Shown here: in pieces, positions 46,201-54,822 of the stretch
Position numbering within the stretch: position 1 is the first letter of the stretch
Layout of the letters: each line of letters starts with the position of its first letter
Assembly (NCBI GenBank): GCA_002423585.1
Contig: DIWS01000013.1
Coordinates: 62,001 to 126,000, forward strand
Source: Actinobacteria bacterium UBA6100
GTDB taxonomy: Bacteria; Actinomycetota; Coriobacteriia; Anaerosomatales; Anaerosomataceae
Length of the DNA stretch: 64,000 bases
Direction: 5' to 3'
Notes under the pieces: model-generated
What the model was told of the DNA's origin: nothing
Databases searched by the model: none
What the model saw: only the letters and a program-made list of their open reading frames with translations
Position numbers and translations under genes: made by a program

Positions 46201-47657
46201 CCCCCGAACGACGGTGCGATGGCGGTGATCGCCCAGTGGGTCGGCGAGCCGGGGAGGCCCGCGGTCAGGCCGAAGACGACGGTCAGCACCGCGACCGCGA
46301 CGATGGGCCAGAGCATGCGCGGGTCGCTCTCAGGACCCGCTGCCGGGGCGTGCTTTCCCGGCCGCAGCGCCGAGGTGAGCACCGGGACCATGTAGCCGAT
46401 GGCGAGTGCTCCACTCGTGACGTAGACGAGCACGGCCCAGACGGATCCGTCCTCGGCGGCGCCGGCGGCGAGTAGCCACTTGCTGGCGAATCCCGCAAGA
46501 GGCGGGATGCCCGCGAGCGCGAATGCCGCGACTGCGAACGAGATCATCGTGAGCGGCATGCGCCGCGCCACGCCCGGCATCTGGCTGACCTTCTTCACGT
46601 GCAGGGTCTCGTAGACGCTGCCGGCGGTGAAGAACATCGTGATCTTCATGACCGCGTGGTGTGCGAGGTGGGCCACCGCGCCGGCGGCGGCGAGCGGGGA
46701 GCACAGCGCCGTGCCGAGCGTGATGTACGAGAGTTGCGCGATGGTGGAGTACGCCAGCCGGCGTTTGAGGTCGTCCTGACGAAGCGCGATCACCGATGAG
46801 ATCAGGATCGTCGCCGCCGCGAGTAGCGCGAGCGGTGTGGCCACACCGAGCGAGGTTGCGAGCTCCGGCCCGTAGAGTTCGTTCACGAGCCGGATGATGC
46901 CGAACACACCCGCCTTCACCACGGCCACCGCATGCAGGAGTGAACTCACGGGTGCAGGCGCCACCATCGCGCCCGGGAGCCACCCGTGCAGAGGCATGAG
47001 CGCCGCCTTCACGCCGAAGCCCGCCACCATGAGTGCGAAGATGGCCCGGAGCTCGTTGTTCCGGCCGGCGACGGCGCCCAGAGCGCCGCCCGGGGTGAAC
47101 GGGGTGGGGCCGGCGATCGAAGCGAGCCATGCCACGCCGACGAGCAGTGCGGCGCCGCCCCCGAGGGCGTAGAACAAGTACTTTCGTCCGGCCGCGAGCG
47201 CCTCGGGTGTGCCGTTGTGCACGACGAGCGGGTACGTGGTCAGCGACAGGACCTCGTAGAAGATGAAGAGGCTGATAGGGTCCTCGGCAAGAGCAACGCC
47301 GTTGGCGGCTGAGATGCACCATGCGAAGAACCCGAAGAAGCGTGCGCGATCGCGGGCATGGTCCATGTAGCCGATGGCGTACACAAGCGTCACGCCCCAC
47401 AGGACGGTCGCCACGGCGGAGAACAGCAGGCCGAGCAGGTCGGTGCTCACCCCGAATGTGAGGCCGGGCAGCATCGGGATCCGAGAGGTGAAGGTGTCGC
47501 CGGCGTACGCGGAGCGCACGAGGGAGACGACGACCGCCGACGAGCCGATCGCGCCGAGCAGGTTCACCGCGTTGCGCGCGCGGCCGCGCGTCTCCCCGAG
47601 CATCAAAGTGATGAGGCCGACGAGCGCGGGGACGGCCACGGGGACCCAGGCGATCAT
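46188..47657 (-). CDS. Second MrpD-like antiporter subunit
   Basis: A 489-residue proton-conducting membrane protein with about 14 helices. It shows the broken-helix region GVKAALMPLHGWLPGAMVAPAPVSSLLHAVAVVKAG (key Lys residues), SSVIALRQDDLKRRLAYST and HAVMKITMFFTAG. It is nearer to MbhH/NuoM-type subunits than the third copy. The ATG at 47657 overlaps the preceding stop by 4 bases; earlier in-frame codons lack family sequence. Confidence 0.9.
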   Translation of the reverse strand: MIAWVPVAVPALVGLITLMLGETRGRARNAVNLLGAIGSSAVVVSLVRSAYAGDTFTSRIPMLPGLTFGVSTDLLGLLFSAVATVLWGVTLVYAIGYMDHARDRARFFGFFAWCISAANGVALAEDPISLFIFYEVLSLTTYPLVVHNGTPEALAAGRKYLFYALGGGAALLVGVAWLASIAGPTPFTPGGALGAVAGRNNELRAIFALMVAGFGVKAALMPLHGWLPGAMVAPAPVSSLLHAVAVVKAGVFGIIRLVNELYGPELATSLGVATPLALLAAATILISSVIALRQDDLKRRLAYSTIAQLSYITLGTALCSPLAAAGAVAHLAHHAVMKITMFFTAGSVYETLHVKKVSQMPGVARRMPLTMISFAVAAFALAGIPPLAGFASKWLLAAGAAEDGSVWAVLVYVTSGALAIGYMVPVLTSALRPGKHAPAAGPESDPRMLWPIVAVAVLTVVFGLTAGLPGSPTHWAITAIAPSFGGWTP

Positions 47658-49132
47658 GGGGTCACCCCCGCCCGGATGAGGATGTTGCTTGCGGACGCCA
47701 GATCGGTGATGAGGGGCACGGCAGCCACCAGCACGACTGCGGCAGCCGCGAGCGCGAGCGGCACCCACTCGGTCCTCGGAGCGCTTGCGGGAGTGCCGAG
47801 CACCGCGTCGCCATCGGCGAGCAGGACCGCCAGGAGCCGGAACATGTATGCCGCAGCGAGCAGGCCGCCGGCCACGAGGACCGCGGCCCACCACCACGCG
47901 CCGCCGGCCAGAGCCGAGGAGACCAGCAGCCACTTGGCCCCGAAGCCGCCGCTGGGGGGCAGGCCCATCATCGTGATACCCGCGAGGGCGACGGTGAGCG
48001 TGAGGACCGGCGCCGAGCGGGCCGCTCCGCGCATGTCGTCGATGCGATCATGGCCGAAGCGTGACATCAGGCTGCCGGACGCGAGGAACAGACCCGCCTT
48101 GGCAAGCCCGTGAGAGACGGCATGGACGAGCACACCGGTCACGGCGAGGGCGAACGCGTCGGCGCCGAGGCGCGCGAGCGGGAAGACCAGGAACAGATAG
48201 CCGACCTGTGCCACGGTCGAGTACGCGACGAGTTGTTTGATGCGGGTCTGGAACAGCGCCTGCACGGAGCCCCACACGATGGCGACCGAGCCCAGGACGC
48301 CGAGCGCCACGTCGGTGCCTCCCAGGTAGCCGACCGGTATCACGTACAGCATCAGGCGCAGGATCACGAAGTACGAGCCCTTGACCACGAGCGACGACAG
48401 CGCGGCGCTCACCGGTGAGGGGGCCGAGCCGTGCGCTGCCGGCAACCAGAAGTGTGCGGGCACCAGTGCGGTCTTGAGCACGAGTGCCGCGATCATGAGT
48501 GCGAGCCCTGTTGCGGCGGTCACATCCGGTGTCAGCGTGTCGGCAAGGATCGTCATGTCGAGCTGACCGACCGACGCGTACAGGAGCGCCACGCCGAGCA
48601 GGTAGGTCATCGCGCCGAGCATGCTCGCATAGAGGTAGCGCGCCCCGGCGCGGAGTGCCTCGGCGCCACCGCTCAGGGTGACGAGCGTGACCGCTGAGAT
48701 GCCGACCAGCTCCAGGCAGACATACACGTTGAAGACGTCGCCGGTAAGGAACAGCGCATTGAGTGACGTCCACATGAAAAGCCACAGTGTCCAGAACAGG
48801 CCGTGGCCGTAAGCGGTCTCATCATCGGTGCGGAAGTAGGCCGTCGCGTACAGTGTCACACCCATGCCGACTATCGCGGTGAGGACGATGAAGAGTGCGG
48901 ATGCGCCGTCGGCCACGAGGTCGATCCCCAGGGGCGCCGTCCAGCCGCCGACCGCGTAGCGGAACGGCCCGGCGTCGAGAACGCGAGCTACGAGCGCCAC
49001 CGCAAGTGCCACGATCGCCGCCGCCGTGACCAGGGCCACATGTGGCGCACGCCGGTGTCCTGCCACGAAGGAGAGTGCGGCACCGGTCAGGGGGACGGCC
49101 ACCAGAAGGGCGGGGAGATGGTCGAGGAGCAT
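47654..49132 (-). CDS. mrpD: MrpD-like antiporter subunit
   Basis: A 492-residue membrane protein, the best match of the three to MrpD/MnhD. It has ALVLKTALVPAHFWLPAAHGSAPSPVSAALSS, QTRIKQLVAYSTVAQVGYLFLV and SHGLAKAGLFLASG, all typical of cation/proton antiporter subunits. The ATG at 49132 shares one base with the mrpC stop. It should form the proton channel of the complex together with mrpC. Confidence 0.93.
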   Translation of the reverse strand: MLLDHLPALLVAVPLTGAALSFVAGHRRAPHVALVTAAAIVALAVALVARVLDAGPFRYAVGGWTAPLGIDLVADGASALFIVLTAIVGMGVTLYATAYFRTDDETAYGHGLFWTLWLFMWTSLNALFLTGDVFNVYVCLELVGISAVTLVTLSGGAEALRAGARYLYASMLGAMTYLLGVALLYASVGQLDMTILADTLTPDVTAATGLALMIAALVLKTALVPAHFWLPAAHGSAPSPVSAALSSLVVKGSYFVILRLMLYVIPVGYLGGTDVALGVLGSVAIVWGSVQALFQTRIKQLVAYSTVAQVGYLFLVFPLARLGADAFALAVTGVLVHAVSHGLAKAGLFLASGSLMSRFGHDRIDDMRGAARSAPVLTLTVALAGITMMGLPPSGGFGAKWLLVSSALAGGAWWWAAVLVAGGLLAAAYMFRLLAVLLADGDAVLGTPASAPRTEWVPLALAAAAVVLVAAVPLITDLASASNILIRAGVTP

Positions 49133-49449
49133 CACGGGCGCTCACCCGCCGGGGGCTCGTCATCGAGGTTCGTCAGGCCCGTCGCGCTGTAGTAGCGCTT
49201 GATGATGGCCAGGCCCAGAGCGGTGAGCGCCACCGTGACCACGATGCCGGTGAGCACCATCGCCTGTGGCACCGGGTCCGGCCCGCCCTCGGCACGGTTG
49301 CCCAGGCCGATCAGGATGAGGAAGACGCCGCTGCCCATCAGGTTGGCTGAGATCACCTTATGGATGAGGTGGCGCCGTGCGAGGAGGCCGTAGGTGCCCA
49401 ACGCGTAGAGGAGCGCACCACCGGCGACGTAGATGAGATACGAGGTCAT
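49132..49449 (-). CDS. mrpC: MrpC/NuoK-like antiporter subunit
   Basis: A 105-residue membrane protein with three helices, homologous to MnhC/MrpC and NuoK. The motif HKVISANLMGSGVFLILIG and the conserved VLTGIVVTVALTALGLAIIKR identify it. Its ATG at 49449 overlaps the preceding stop by 4 bases. Confidence 0.93.
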   Translation of the reverse strand: MTSYLIYVAGGALLYALGTYGLLARRHLIHKVISANLMGSGVFLILIGLGNRAEGGPDPVPQAMVLTGIVVTVALTALGLAIIKRYYSATGLTNLDDEPPAGERP

Positions 49450-50138
49450 CGGCGCCCACCGCCTTCGGTTGACGACGCCGATGCGAGGAAGAGGCTGACG
49501 AGGCTTGCGCCTATCGAGAGTGTGAGCAGGGCCTCCACGAGCAGGATGAGGTCCTTGCGGTTCTCGGGGGGATACTGCAGCAGCGTGCCGCCCGACAGCA
49601 GGGGGTAGAGGGCGACGCCGATGAAGACGATCAGGCCGACCGCGAGCACCCAGCGCACCGCACGTCGGCTGGCCCACGCGGGCCGGGCATAACCGGACAG
49701 CATCAGCAGGATCCCGGCGGCGCCCAGCACGGCTCCGCCTTGGAACGCGCCGCCCGGTCCGGACGAGCCGACGAGGACCAGGTGTCCCGCCACGAGGAGC
49801 ATGATGGGTGCGAGTGCGCGCGTGAGAGTCCCCAGGACCGGACCGGCACCGCCGGCGATGCGTCGCGAGAGGGCGGCCGGGTCTTCCCGGAGCGACAGCA
49901 CGGCTACGGTGGCGAGCATCAGGACCGCGATCTCGAGGAGGGTGTCGTAGCCGCGGAAGTCGAGCAGCACGGCAGTGATGACGTTCGGGATCCCGCTCGC
50001 TTCGGCGCCGGCACGCATGGGAACGGCCAGTCCGTCACCTGTCGTGGGTAGGGCGAGGATGGCGCGGCCGATCACGCCGAGCATGAGCATGGCGGCGGTC
50101 AGTGGGAGCAGCCGGGTGCGGTGGCGGTGCTCACTCAT
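49446..50138 (-). CDS. mrpB: MbhE-MrpB fusion subunit
   Basis: A 230-residue membrane protein in two parts. The first 100 residues (LLEIAVLMLATVAVLSL) match the MbhE-like C-terminal piece of MrpA; the rest (LAPIMLLVAGHLVLVGSSGPGGAFQGGAVLGAAGIL) is MnhB/MrpB with its GPGGGFQGG-type motif. In many bacteria these are part of MrpA plus separate MrpB, so this is a rearranged gene. The ATG at 50138 lies inside the upstream gene's end (8-base overlap). Confidence 0.87.
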   Translation of the reverse strand: MSEHRHRTRLLPLTAAMLMLGVIGRAILALPTTGDGLAVPMRAGAEASGIPNVITAVLLDFRGYDTLLEIAVLMLATVAVLSLREDPAALSRRIAGGAGPVLGTLTRALAPIMLLVAGHLVLVGSSGPGGAFQGGAVLGAAGILLMLSGYARPAWASRRAVRWVLAVGLIVFIGVALYPLLSGGTLLQYPPENRKDLILLVEALLTLSIGASLVSLFLASASSTEGGGRR

Positions 50139-50415
50139 CGGCGTCCTCCGCAGCCTCTGGCCCCAGCGGATACGGGGTGGCGCGCTCCCGGAGGTGGCCG
50201 ACCGCATCGAGCATGAGGGCACCGGTGACCCCCGCTCCGATCGCAGCCTCGGCGAGAGCCACGTCGGGGGAGCCGAGGCGGATCCACGCGATGGCCATGA
50301 ACAGCCCGAAGATGATCAACATCACGACGGACTTGAAGAGCCTGTTCTGGTTGAGCGAGCCCACTGCGATCCAGATGAGCATGCCGACGAGCAGGATGTC
50401 GAAGACGTGCATCAT
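50131..50415 (-). CDS. MbhD-like (DUF4040) subunit, split-off MrpA segment
   Basis: A 94-residue membrane protein with three helices: SPDVALAEAAIGAGVTGALMLDAV is the DUF4040/MbhD signature (SPDVALTEA in many relatives). In Firmicutes this segment is the C-terminal part of the large MrpA. It stands alone here, as in archaeal Mbh/Mrp and some actinobacterial clusters. Two adjacent ATG codons are possible starts (50415, 50412). Confidence 0.85.
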   Translation of the reverse strand: MMHVFDILLVGMLIWIAVGSLNQNRLFKSVVMLIIFGLFMAIAWIRLGSPDVALAEAAIGAGVTGALMLDAVGHLRERATPYPLGPEAAEDADE

Positions 50416-50729
50416 CGGCCCTCACCGGTCCACGGCTCGATCTCGCTGTCGCGCGCGGAGTTCGCCACCAGGTAACAGGCGGTCGCGCCGGCCACGATCA
50501 CGATCATCCAGGTGAGGAGGAGCTTGAGGGCCACTATCCACGAACCGGACTGGAGCGAGAGCCCGGCCACGGCGAGCCCCAGGCCGAGGTTGTCGGACTT
50601 GGTCAGTGCATGCAGCCGGGTGTAGACGTCGGGGAATCGTACAAGGCCCACCGAGCCCGCCAGGAAGAAGAAGCCGCTCGCGGCGAACAGCACGTAGGAG
50701 ACCCCGTCTACCACCCACTGCCAGGACAT
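50412..50729 (-). CDS. mrpG: MrpG-like antiporter subunit
   Basis: A 105-residue subunit with three helices and the MnhG signature GLVRFPDVYTRLHALTKSDNLGLGL. The ATG at 50729 shares a base with the mrpF stop; upstream in-frame codons lie within mrpF and have no family similarity. Confidence 0.92.
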   Translation of the reverse strand: MSWQWVVDGVSYVLFAASGFFFLAGSVGLVRFPDVYTRLHALTKSDNLGLGLAVAGLSLQSGSWIVALKLLLTWMIVIVAGATACYLVANSARDSEIEPWTGEGR

Positions 50730-50989
50730 CAGTCGTCCGCCCCCCATGCGCGCTTCACGAAGGCCACGGAGGTGAGCGCTCCGAGCAGGGCGAACGTGAG
50801 GCCCATGTCGCGCAGCCCGCCGAGTCGTGTCAGCTCGGCGAGGACCAGGGTGAGCGCCACACCCGATGTCCCGAAGAGCATCGCCGAGAGCATGCGGTCG
50901 GTCCCGGTGGGCCCCCGCTCGATACGGTAGATGCCGATCGCGACACTGAGCAAGATGGTGACCGCGAGTGCCTGGAGTGCGAGTGTCAC
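50729..50989 (-). CDS. mrpF: MrpF-like antiporter subunit
   Basis: An 86-residue membrane protein with three helices and the MnhF core YRIERGPTGTDRMLSAMLFGTSGVALTLVL (GPT-x-DR motif). The GTG at 50989 overlaps the mrpE stop by 4 bases; a start at 51049 would lie well inside mrpE. Confidence 0.92.
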   Translation of the reverse strand: MTLALQALAVTILLSVAIGIYRIERGPTGTDRMLSAMLFGTSGVALTLVLAELTRLGGLRDMGLTFALLGALTSVAFVKRAWGADD

Positions 50990-51519
50990 GCTGCGCCCTC
51001 CTCTTCGAGCGGCGGAAGGTTGGATCCGAAAAGGTCGGCGACGCGGCACTCGACATCGGCGAGTTCCCGCATCACCGGGCGGGAGCAGTCGAGCACATGC
51101 ACCTCGATGGCCTCGTCATCCAGGCGCGAGCTGAGTGTCCCGGGAAGCATGCTGATGGTGTTCGTAAGGAAGACCCGCGGCCACCTGCCGGTGACGCGAA
51201 GCGGATAGCGGATGATGGCCGGCTGGAGGGGCATCGAAGGCCGTATGGCCCGAAGGGCGACATCGACGCCGCCGAGGACCGACTGCACGGCGAAGAACCT
51301 CACGAACCGGAGTGCTCCCATCGGATGCACCGCCATGAGCGAGTCGGGGGAGAGTACCAGCGAGAGCGCAGCGCCGGCGATGACGATCGGGACACCGGGC
51401 ACGAGAGAGTGAGTGTCGGCCTCGGTGACAACGAGCCACACGAGCGCGAGAAGCGCCGTCCGGTTCACGATCCGGCGGAGCCGTGCGGCGGTGACGGTGG
51501 TTGTGATGTTGCCGGACAC
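50986..51519 (-). CDS. mrpE: MrpE-like antiporter subunit
   Basis: A 177-residue protein, first gene of the cluster. It has two or three N-terminal helices and a cytosolic part with the MnhE features PSMPLQPAIIRYPL and LTNTISMLPGTLSSRLDDEAIEVHVLD. The GTG start is close (3 bases) to GGGAGG. The operon runs E-F-G-MbhD-B-C-D-D-D and probably moves Na+ and H+ across the membrane. No hydrogenase or dehydrogenase genes are attached. Confidence 0.92.
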   Translation of the reverse strand: MSGNITTTVTAARLRRIVNRTALLALVWLVVTEADTHSLVPGVPIVIAGAALSLVLSPDSLMAVHPMGALRFVRFFAVQSVLGGVDVALRAIRPSMPLQPAIIRYPLRVTGRWPRVFLTNTISMLPGTLSSRLDDEAIEVHVLDCSRPVMRELADVECRVADLFGSNLPPLEEEGAA

Positions 51520-51708
51520 GTGCCTCCCACCGGTCGGCTTCGACGCTGGCCCGTGGTACTGGTGACGGATCCGCCCGGCCGAGTGTGTTTAAGGCGGAGC
51601 CGAATGATAGCACAGAGTCGGAGCGTTACGAGGCAGTGGCGCGTATCGGCAGGGGGGTCCTCCGTCCTCGCGGTGAGTGGAGCACACCACCTGAACCTCA
51701 AGTCGGAC

Positions 51709-51738
51709 TTGACGGTTAAGGTCTCGGGGGCGCACAAT
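51709..51738 (+). promoter_or_regulatory. Sigma-70 type promoter for the small protein gene
   Basis: TTGACG (51709-51714), 18 bases, CACAAT (51733-51738), 75 bases before the ATG at 51813. Confidence 0.6.
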
Positions 51739-51812
51739 CCTGTGTGACGGATCATTCTCATCGCAGCATCAGTCACACCAGCAGTCGTAGCCGTCACAGA
51801 AGGAGCCGCATC

Positions 51813-51965
51813 ATGACCGTCTCCGAAGCGCGCAAGCGCTACCCGCTCGTGCCCCGTGAGATTTTGAAGTGGGCGATCGAGAACATCTCCGATCCGAAGG
51901 ACCTCGAGCGCGGGCTCTTCCGCCTGGACCAGGCGAAGCGCATCCAGCTCAAGTACGGCGTCTAG
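51813..51965 (+). CDS. Small unknown protein (50 residues)
   Basis: A 50-residue charged, helical protein starting MTVSEARKRYPLVPREIL. It contains no Cys, signal or membrane segment. The ATG is preceded by AAGGAG with 7 bases spacing and a fair promoter lies upstream, so it looks real rather than a chance reading frame. I do not recognise a family; the mix of basic and acidic residues suggests a nucleic-acid or protein partner. Confidence 0.6.
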   Translation: MTVSEARKRYPLVPREILKWAIENISDPKDLERGLFRLDQAKRIQLKYGV

Positions 51966-52073
51966 TCCGGACCCATAGTCAGAGGACCCGGGCCCGCCAT
52001 CCCTCCCCGGACCCGGTGGCCGCACATGCCGGTCTCCCTCCCTCCACCGGTGTGTCCGGCCGAATTCAGACAG

Positions 52074-52108
52074 CGAAGGCCCGCTCCCTCGTCGGGAACG
52101 GGCCTTCG
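52074..52108. terminator. Hairpin between the small gene and tRNA-Cys
   Basis: A 10-bp stem CGAAGGCCCG / CGGGCCTTCG extended by TCCC/GGGA after one mismatch, 5-base loop. It can stop transcripts from the left and from the minus-strand tRNA-Cys. No U run is seen on either side. Confidence 0.6.
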
Positions 52109-52119
52109 GCATGTGTGCT

Positions 52120-52193
52120 TGGAGGCGACGCCCGGATTCGAACCGGGGATAAAGGCTTTGCAGGCCTCTGCCTTGCCACTTGGCTACGTCGCC
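52120..52193 (-). tRNA. tRNA-Cys (anticodon GCA)
   Basis: Read on the minus strand, GGCGACG pairs with CGTCGCC, the anticodon loop CTGCAAA holds GCA, and the T arm is CCCGG-TTCGAAT-CCGGG. CCA is encoded after a T discriminator. 74 bases. Confidence 0.96.
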
Positions 52194-52220
52194 CCGCGGG
52201 CGGGACGGGGTCCCGCTTGT

Positions 52221-52266
52221 CAAAGAAGGTCGGCCTCGGGGCCCTTGAACCCGCTAGCCGACCTTC
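52221..52266 (-). terminator. Terminator-like hairpin between tRNA-Gly and tRNA-Cys
   Basis: A 10-bp stem GAAGGTCGGC / GCCGACCTTC with a 22-base loop; on the minus strand it is followed by TTTGAC. It would end the tRNA-Gly transcript before tRNA-Cys. Confidence 0.65.
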
Positions 52267-52275
52267 GTAGTGTGC

Positions 52276-52351
52276 TGGAGCGGACGACCGGATTCGAACC
52301 GGCGACCCCAACCTTGGCAAGGTTGTGCTCTACCAACTGAGCCACGTCCGC
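52276..52351 (-). tRNA. tRNA-Gly (anticodon GCC)
   Basis: On the minus strand GCGGACG pairs with CGTCCGC, the anticodon loop is TTGCCAA with GCC, the T arm is GCCGG-TTCGAAT-CCGGT and CCA is encoded. 76 bases. It reads GGC and GGU. Confidence 0.97.
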
Positions 52352-52469
52352 GTGAAAGCGCAAGCGCTAGTCTAGCAACGTGCGACGGGGTGCGCAACAC
52401 CGGATTGCGGTCCCTGCGGCGCGGTCGACGGTGTTCCGAAGATGGGGTGGCGCGCGTCGCGCGACCTGT

Positions 52470-52475
52470 TACAAT
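52470..52475 (+). promoter_or_regulatory. Predicted -10 element for tRNA-Val
   Basis: TACAAT, 26 bases before the tRNA. No good -35 is visible. Confidence 0.5.
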
Positions 52476-52501
52476 AGTCGCCGCTGCTACGGCAGCCACA
52501 T

Positions 52502-52576
52502 GGGCGCTTAGCTCAGGGGGAGAGCACTTCCTTGACGCGGAAGGGGTCAGAGGTTCAAATCCTCTAGCGCCCACCA
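52502..52576 (+). tRNA. tRNA-Val (anticodon GAC)
   Basis: GGGCGCT pairs with AGCGCCC, the anticodon stem CTTCC/GGAAG holds loop TTGACGC with GAC, and the T arm is AGAGG-TTCAAAT-CCTCT. CCA is encoded. 75 bases. It reads GUC and GUU. Confidence 0.97.
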
Positions 52577-52586
52577 TGATCAGACA

Positions 52587-52612
52587 GGGTCCCGGGAAAC
52601 CGGGGCCCTTTC
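52587..52612 (+). terminator. Terminator after tRNA-Val
   Basis: A 9-bp stem GGGTCCCGG / CCGGGGCCC (one T-G pair) with a GAAA loop, then TTTC. It ends 3 bases before the convergent diacylglycerol-kinase gene's stop. Confidence 0.8.
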
Positions 52613-53564
52613 ACATCTCCGGGCCATCGCCATCCGCACCGAAGTCGTCCCGCGGAAGCGGGCTCTCCTCCGAGACGATGAACGTCGCGGCTCGAGGCAG
52701 CACGCGTGCCGAGAAGGGCGTGGTCGCGTCGAGGAGCTCGCCGTCGTACTCGAGCGGGAGTCGCGGATCGGCGAACACCTCTATGGACGCGGCAGTGTGG
52801 ATCTCGAGCCCCGGGCGCGCGGGATGATCGCGCAGCTGGTCGAGGAGCGCAGCCCACACCGCGGGCAGGAGCCCCGCGGGCGAAGTGGGCTTCAATACGA
52901 CCACCTCGAGTAGGCCGTCCTGTGCGTCAGCCCCGTGCGTGACCGCGATGTCGAACTGGATGCGGGCGAGGTTCATGAGCAGCACCGCGATCCCCTCGGT
53001 CTCCACGACGTGCCCGTCGAGGTTGAGGCGGAACCGCGAGACGGTTGGAACGAGGTTCTGCAGCGCCCCGATGATGTACGCGCCCTCGCCGAGGGTCGCC
53101 TTCAGGGGTTGCGCCGCCTCCATCAGCTGCGCGTCGAAACCCGCTCCCGCGGCGATGGAGAAACCCTGTCTGCGGACGCCGTGACCGCCTCTCGGCGAGA
53201 TTGAGAGCTCTCCGAGATCGATGGTGATCGTCCGCCCTGCGAGGGTGGCGAACGCCAGACCCGCCGGATCGAGCGGGATGCCGAGGTTGCGCGCGATGAG
53301 GTTCGCGGTCCCTGCCGGGTAGGGGAGCACGGGGATGCCCGTGTCGCGCAGCGCGTAGGCGACGCCCGAGACGGTGCCGTCGCCTCCCACGGCCACCACG
53401 CGTGCATACTCACGGGCGTCACGGAGCAGGTGCTGCAGGTCCGCTCCCTCGTGCAGGAAGCGAAGTGTGACCTCGGCCCGGTGTGATCCCAGCTCGCGCA
53501 CGTACTCGTAGAGGCCGGAGTCACCGAAGCCCGAGCGGAGGTTGGTCACCATGAGGATGTTCAC
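52611..53564 (-). CDS. Diacylglycerol/sphingosine kinase-like lipid kinase
   Basis: A 317-residue DAGK catalytic-domain protein (YegS/BmrU/DgkB group) that phosphorylates a lipid, most likely diacylglycerol, on the membrane inner face. The nucleotide loop VAVGGDGTVSGVAYAL is intact, followed by PAGTANLIARNLGIP (G-T-x-N motif) and YDGELLDATTPF near the end. The GTG at 53564 follows GAGGAGG by 5 bases; longer starts are not family-like. It is divergent from RNase D. Confidence 0.88.
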   Translation of the reverse strand: MNILMVTNLRSGFGDSGLYEYVRELGSHRAEVTLRFLHEGADLQHLLRDAREYARVVAVGGDGTVSGVAYALRDTGIPVLPYPAGTANLIARNLGIPLDPAGLAFATLAGRTITIDLGELSISPRGGHGVRRQGFSIAAGAGFDAQLMEAAQPLKATLGEGAYIIGALQNLVPTVSRFRLNLDGHVVETEGIAVLLMNLARIQFDIAVTHGADAQDGLLEVVVLKPTSPAGLLPAVWAALLDQLRDHPARPGLEIHTAASIEVFADPRLPLEYDGELLDATTPFSARVLPRAATFIVSEESPLPRDDFGADGDGPEM

Positions 53565-53652
53565 GGTCGCCTCCTCGTGCCACCGCTGGTGTTCGGCTAC
53601 ACTCGAACGGCGCCCCTGACGCGGTTCGGACGAACGCCATCTCGGAGGTCCA

Positions 53653-54822
53653 TTGTACATCTGCGACACCACTGCCCTCGATGCGGCACTGCCGGCCCTC
53701 GCGGCTGCCGACGCGATCGCGATCGACACCGAGTTCATGCGCGAGCGCACCTACTACGCGCGTCTGTGCCTGGTCCAGGTGGCGACACCTGATGACGTGT
53801 ACCTCATCGATGCCATCGCCCTTGAGGGCGAGCTGGGCCGTCTGGCGCCGGTCCTCTCGGCGGTGAAGCCACTCAAGGTCTTCCACGCAGGCTCCCAGGA
53901 CATCGAGATTCTCGGGCGAGCCACGGGCGTGACGCCCGCGCCGGTCTTCGACACGCAGGTGGCGGCCACCCTCGCGGGCTTCCCGACGCAGGTGGGCTAC
54001 GCACAGCTCGCGAAGGACCTGGCGGGTGTGACCATCGACAAGGGCGATACGTTCAGCGATTGGTCGGTGCGTCCGCTGTCGGACAACCAGCTCAGTTACG
54101 CCGCCGAAGACGTGCGGCATCTGCTGGGCATGTACGAGAAGCTACGAGGACGGCTCGAGCGGGAGGGCCGCCTGGCGTGGCTCGCCGAGGACTTCGAGCG
54201 TCTGGCCGATCCCGCCACCTACGAGGTGGACCCGCTGCGCCAGTACCTTCGCGTCAAGCGCGCTTCGTCACTCGATCGGCGCGGACTGGCGGTGCTTCGC
54301 GAGGTCGCAGCCTGGCGTGAGACCGAGGCACAGCGCCGCGACATGCCTCGTCGCTGGCTCGTGTCCGACGAGAGCCTGGTGGAGATCGCGCGCCGACGGC
54401 CCGCGTCGATCCAGGCGCTTGGCGCCATACGCGGGGTGAACGAACGCGTCGCCTCGCGTCAGGGCGCGGGTCTCATCGAGGCTGTGAAGCGTGGCGAGGC
54501 GGTCCCCGAAGACGGGTTGCCGCGCCTGCCCAAGCGAGCGCACGTCCCGAGGGACGCCCAGCCGCTCGCGGACCTCCTGAACGCCGTCGTGCGTGTCCGT
54601 GCCGGCGAGCACGGGGTGGCACCGACCCTTCTGGCTTCGCGGGACGACCTGGAGCGCTTCGCGAGCGGCGAACGCGAAGGCCATCCGCTCACCGAGGGGT
54701 GGCGGCGCACCCTGGTGGGCGCCGAGCTCGAGGCCATCCTCGCGGGTCTCATGGACGTGCGTGTCGACGACGGCCGGCTCACGGTCGTTCCGAGCGGGCG
54801 GTCCGGCGATGGCGAGCGCTGA
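53653..54822 (+). CDS. rnd: Ribonuclease D
   Basis: A 389-residue 3'-5' exoribonuclease that trims tRNA and other RNAs. The DEDDy nuclease shows IDTEFMRERTYY (motif I), FHAGSQDIEIL (motif II) and LSYAAEDVRHLLGMY (motif III, with Tyr). Two HRDC domains follow (SLDRRGLAVLREVAAWRETEAQ and the C-terminal part). The TTG at 53653 has CGGAGG 6 bases upstream. A weak TACACT lies about 50 bases before the start. xseA begins inside its last 14 bases. Confidence 0.92.
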   Translation: MYICDTTALDAALPALAAADAIAIDTEFMRERTYYARLCLVQVATPDDVYLIDAIALEGELGRLAPVLSAVKPLKVFHAGSQDIEILGRATGVTPAPVFDTQVAATLAGFPTQVGYAQLAKDLAGVTIDKGDTFSDWSVRPLSDNQLSYAAEDVRHLLGMYEKLRGRLEREGRLAWLAEDFERLADPATYEVDPLRQYLRVKRASSLDRRGLAVLREVAAWRETEAQRRDMPRRWLVSDESLVEIARRRPASIQALGAIRGVNERVASRQGAGLIEAVKRGEAVPEDGLPRLPKRAHVPRDAQPLADLLNAVVRVRAGEHGVAPTLLASRDDLERFASGEREGHPLTEGWRRTLVGAELEAILAGLMDVRVDDGRLTVVPSGRSGDGER

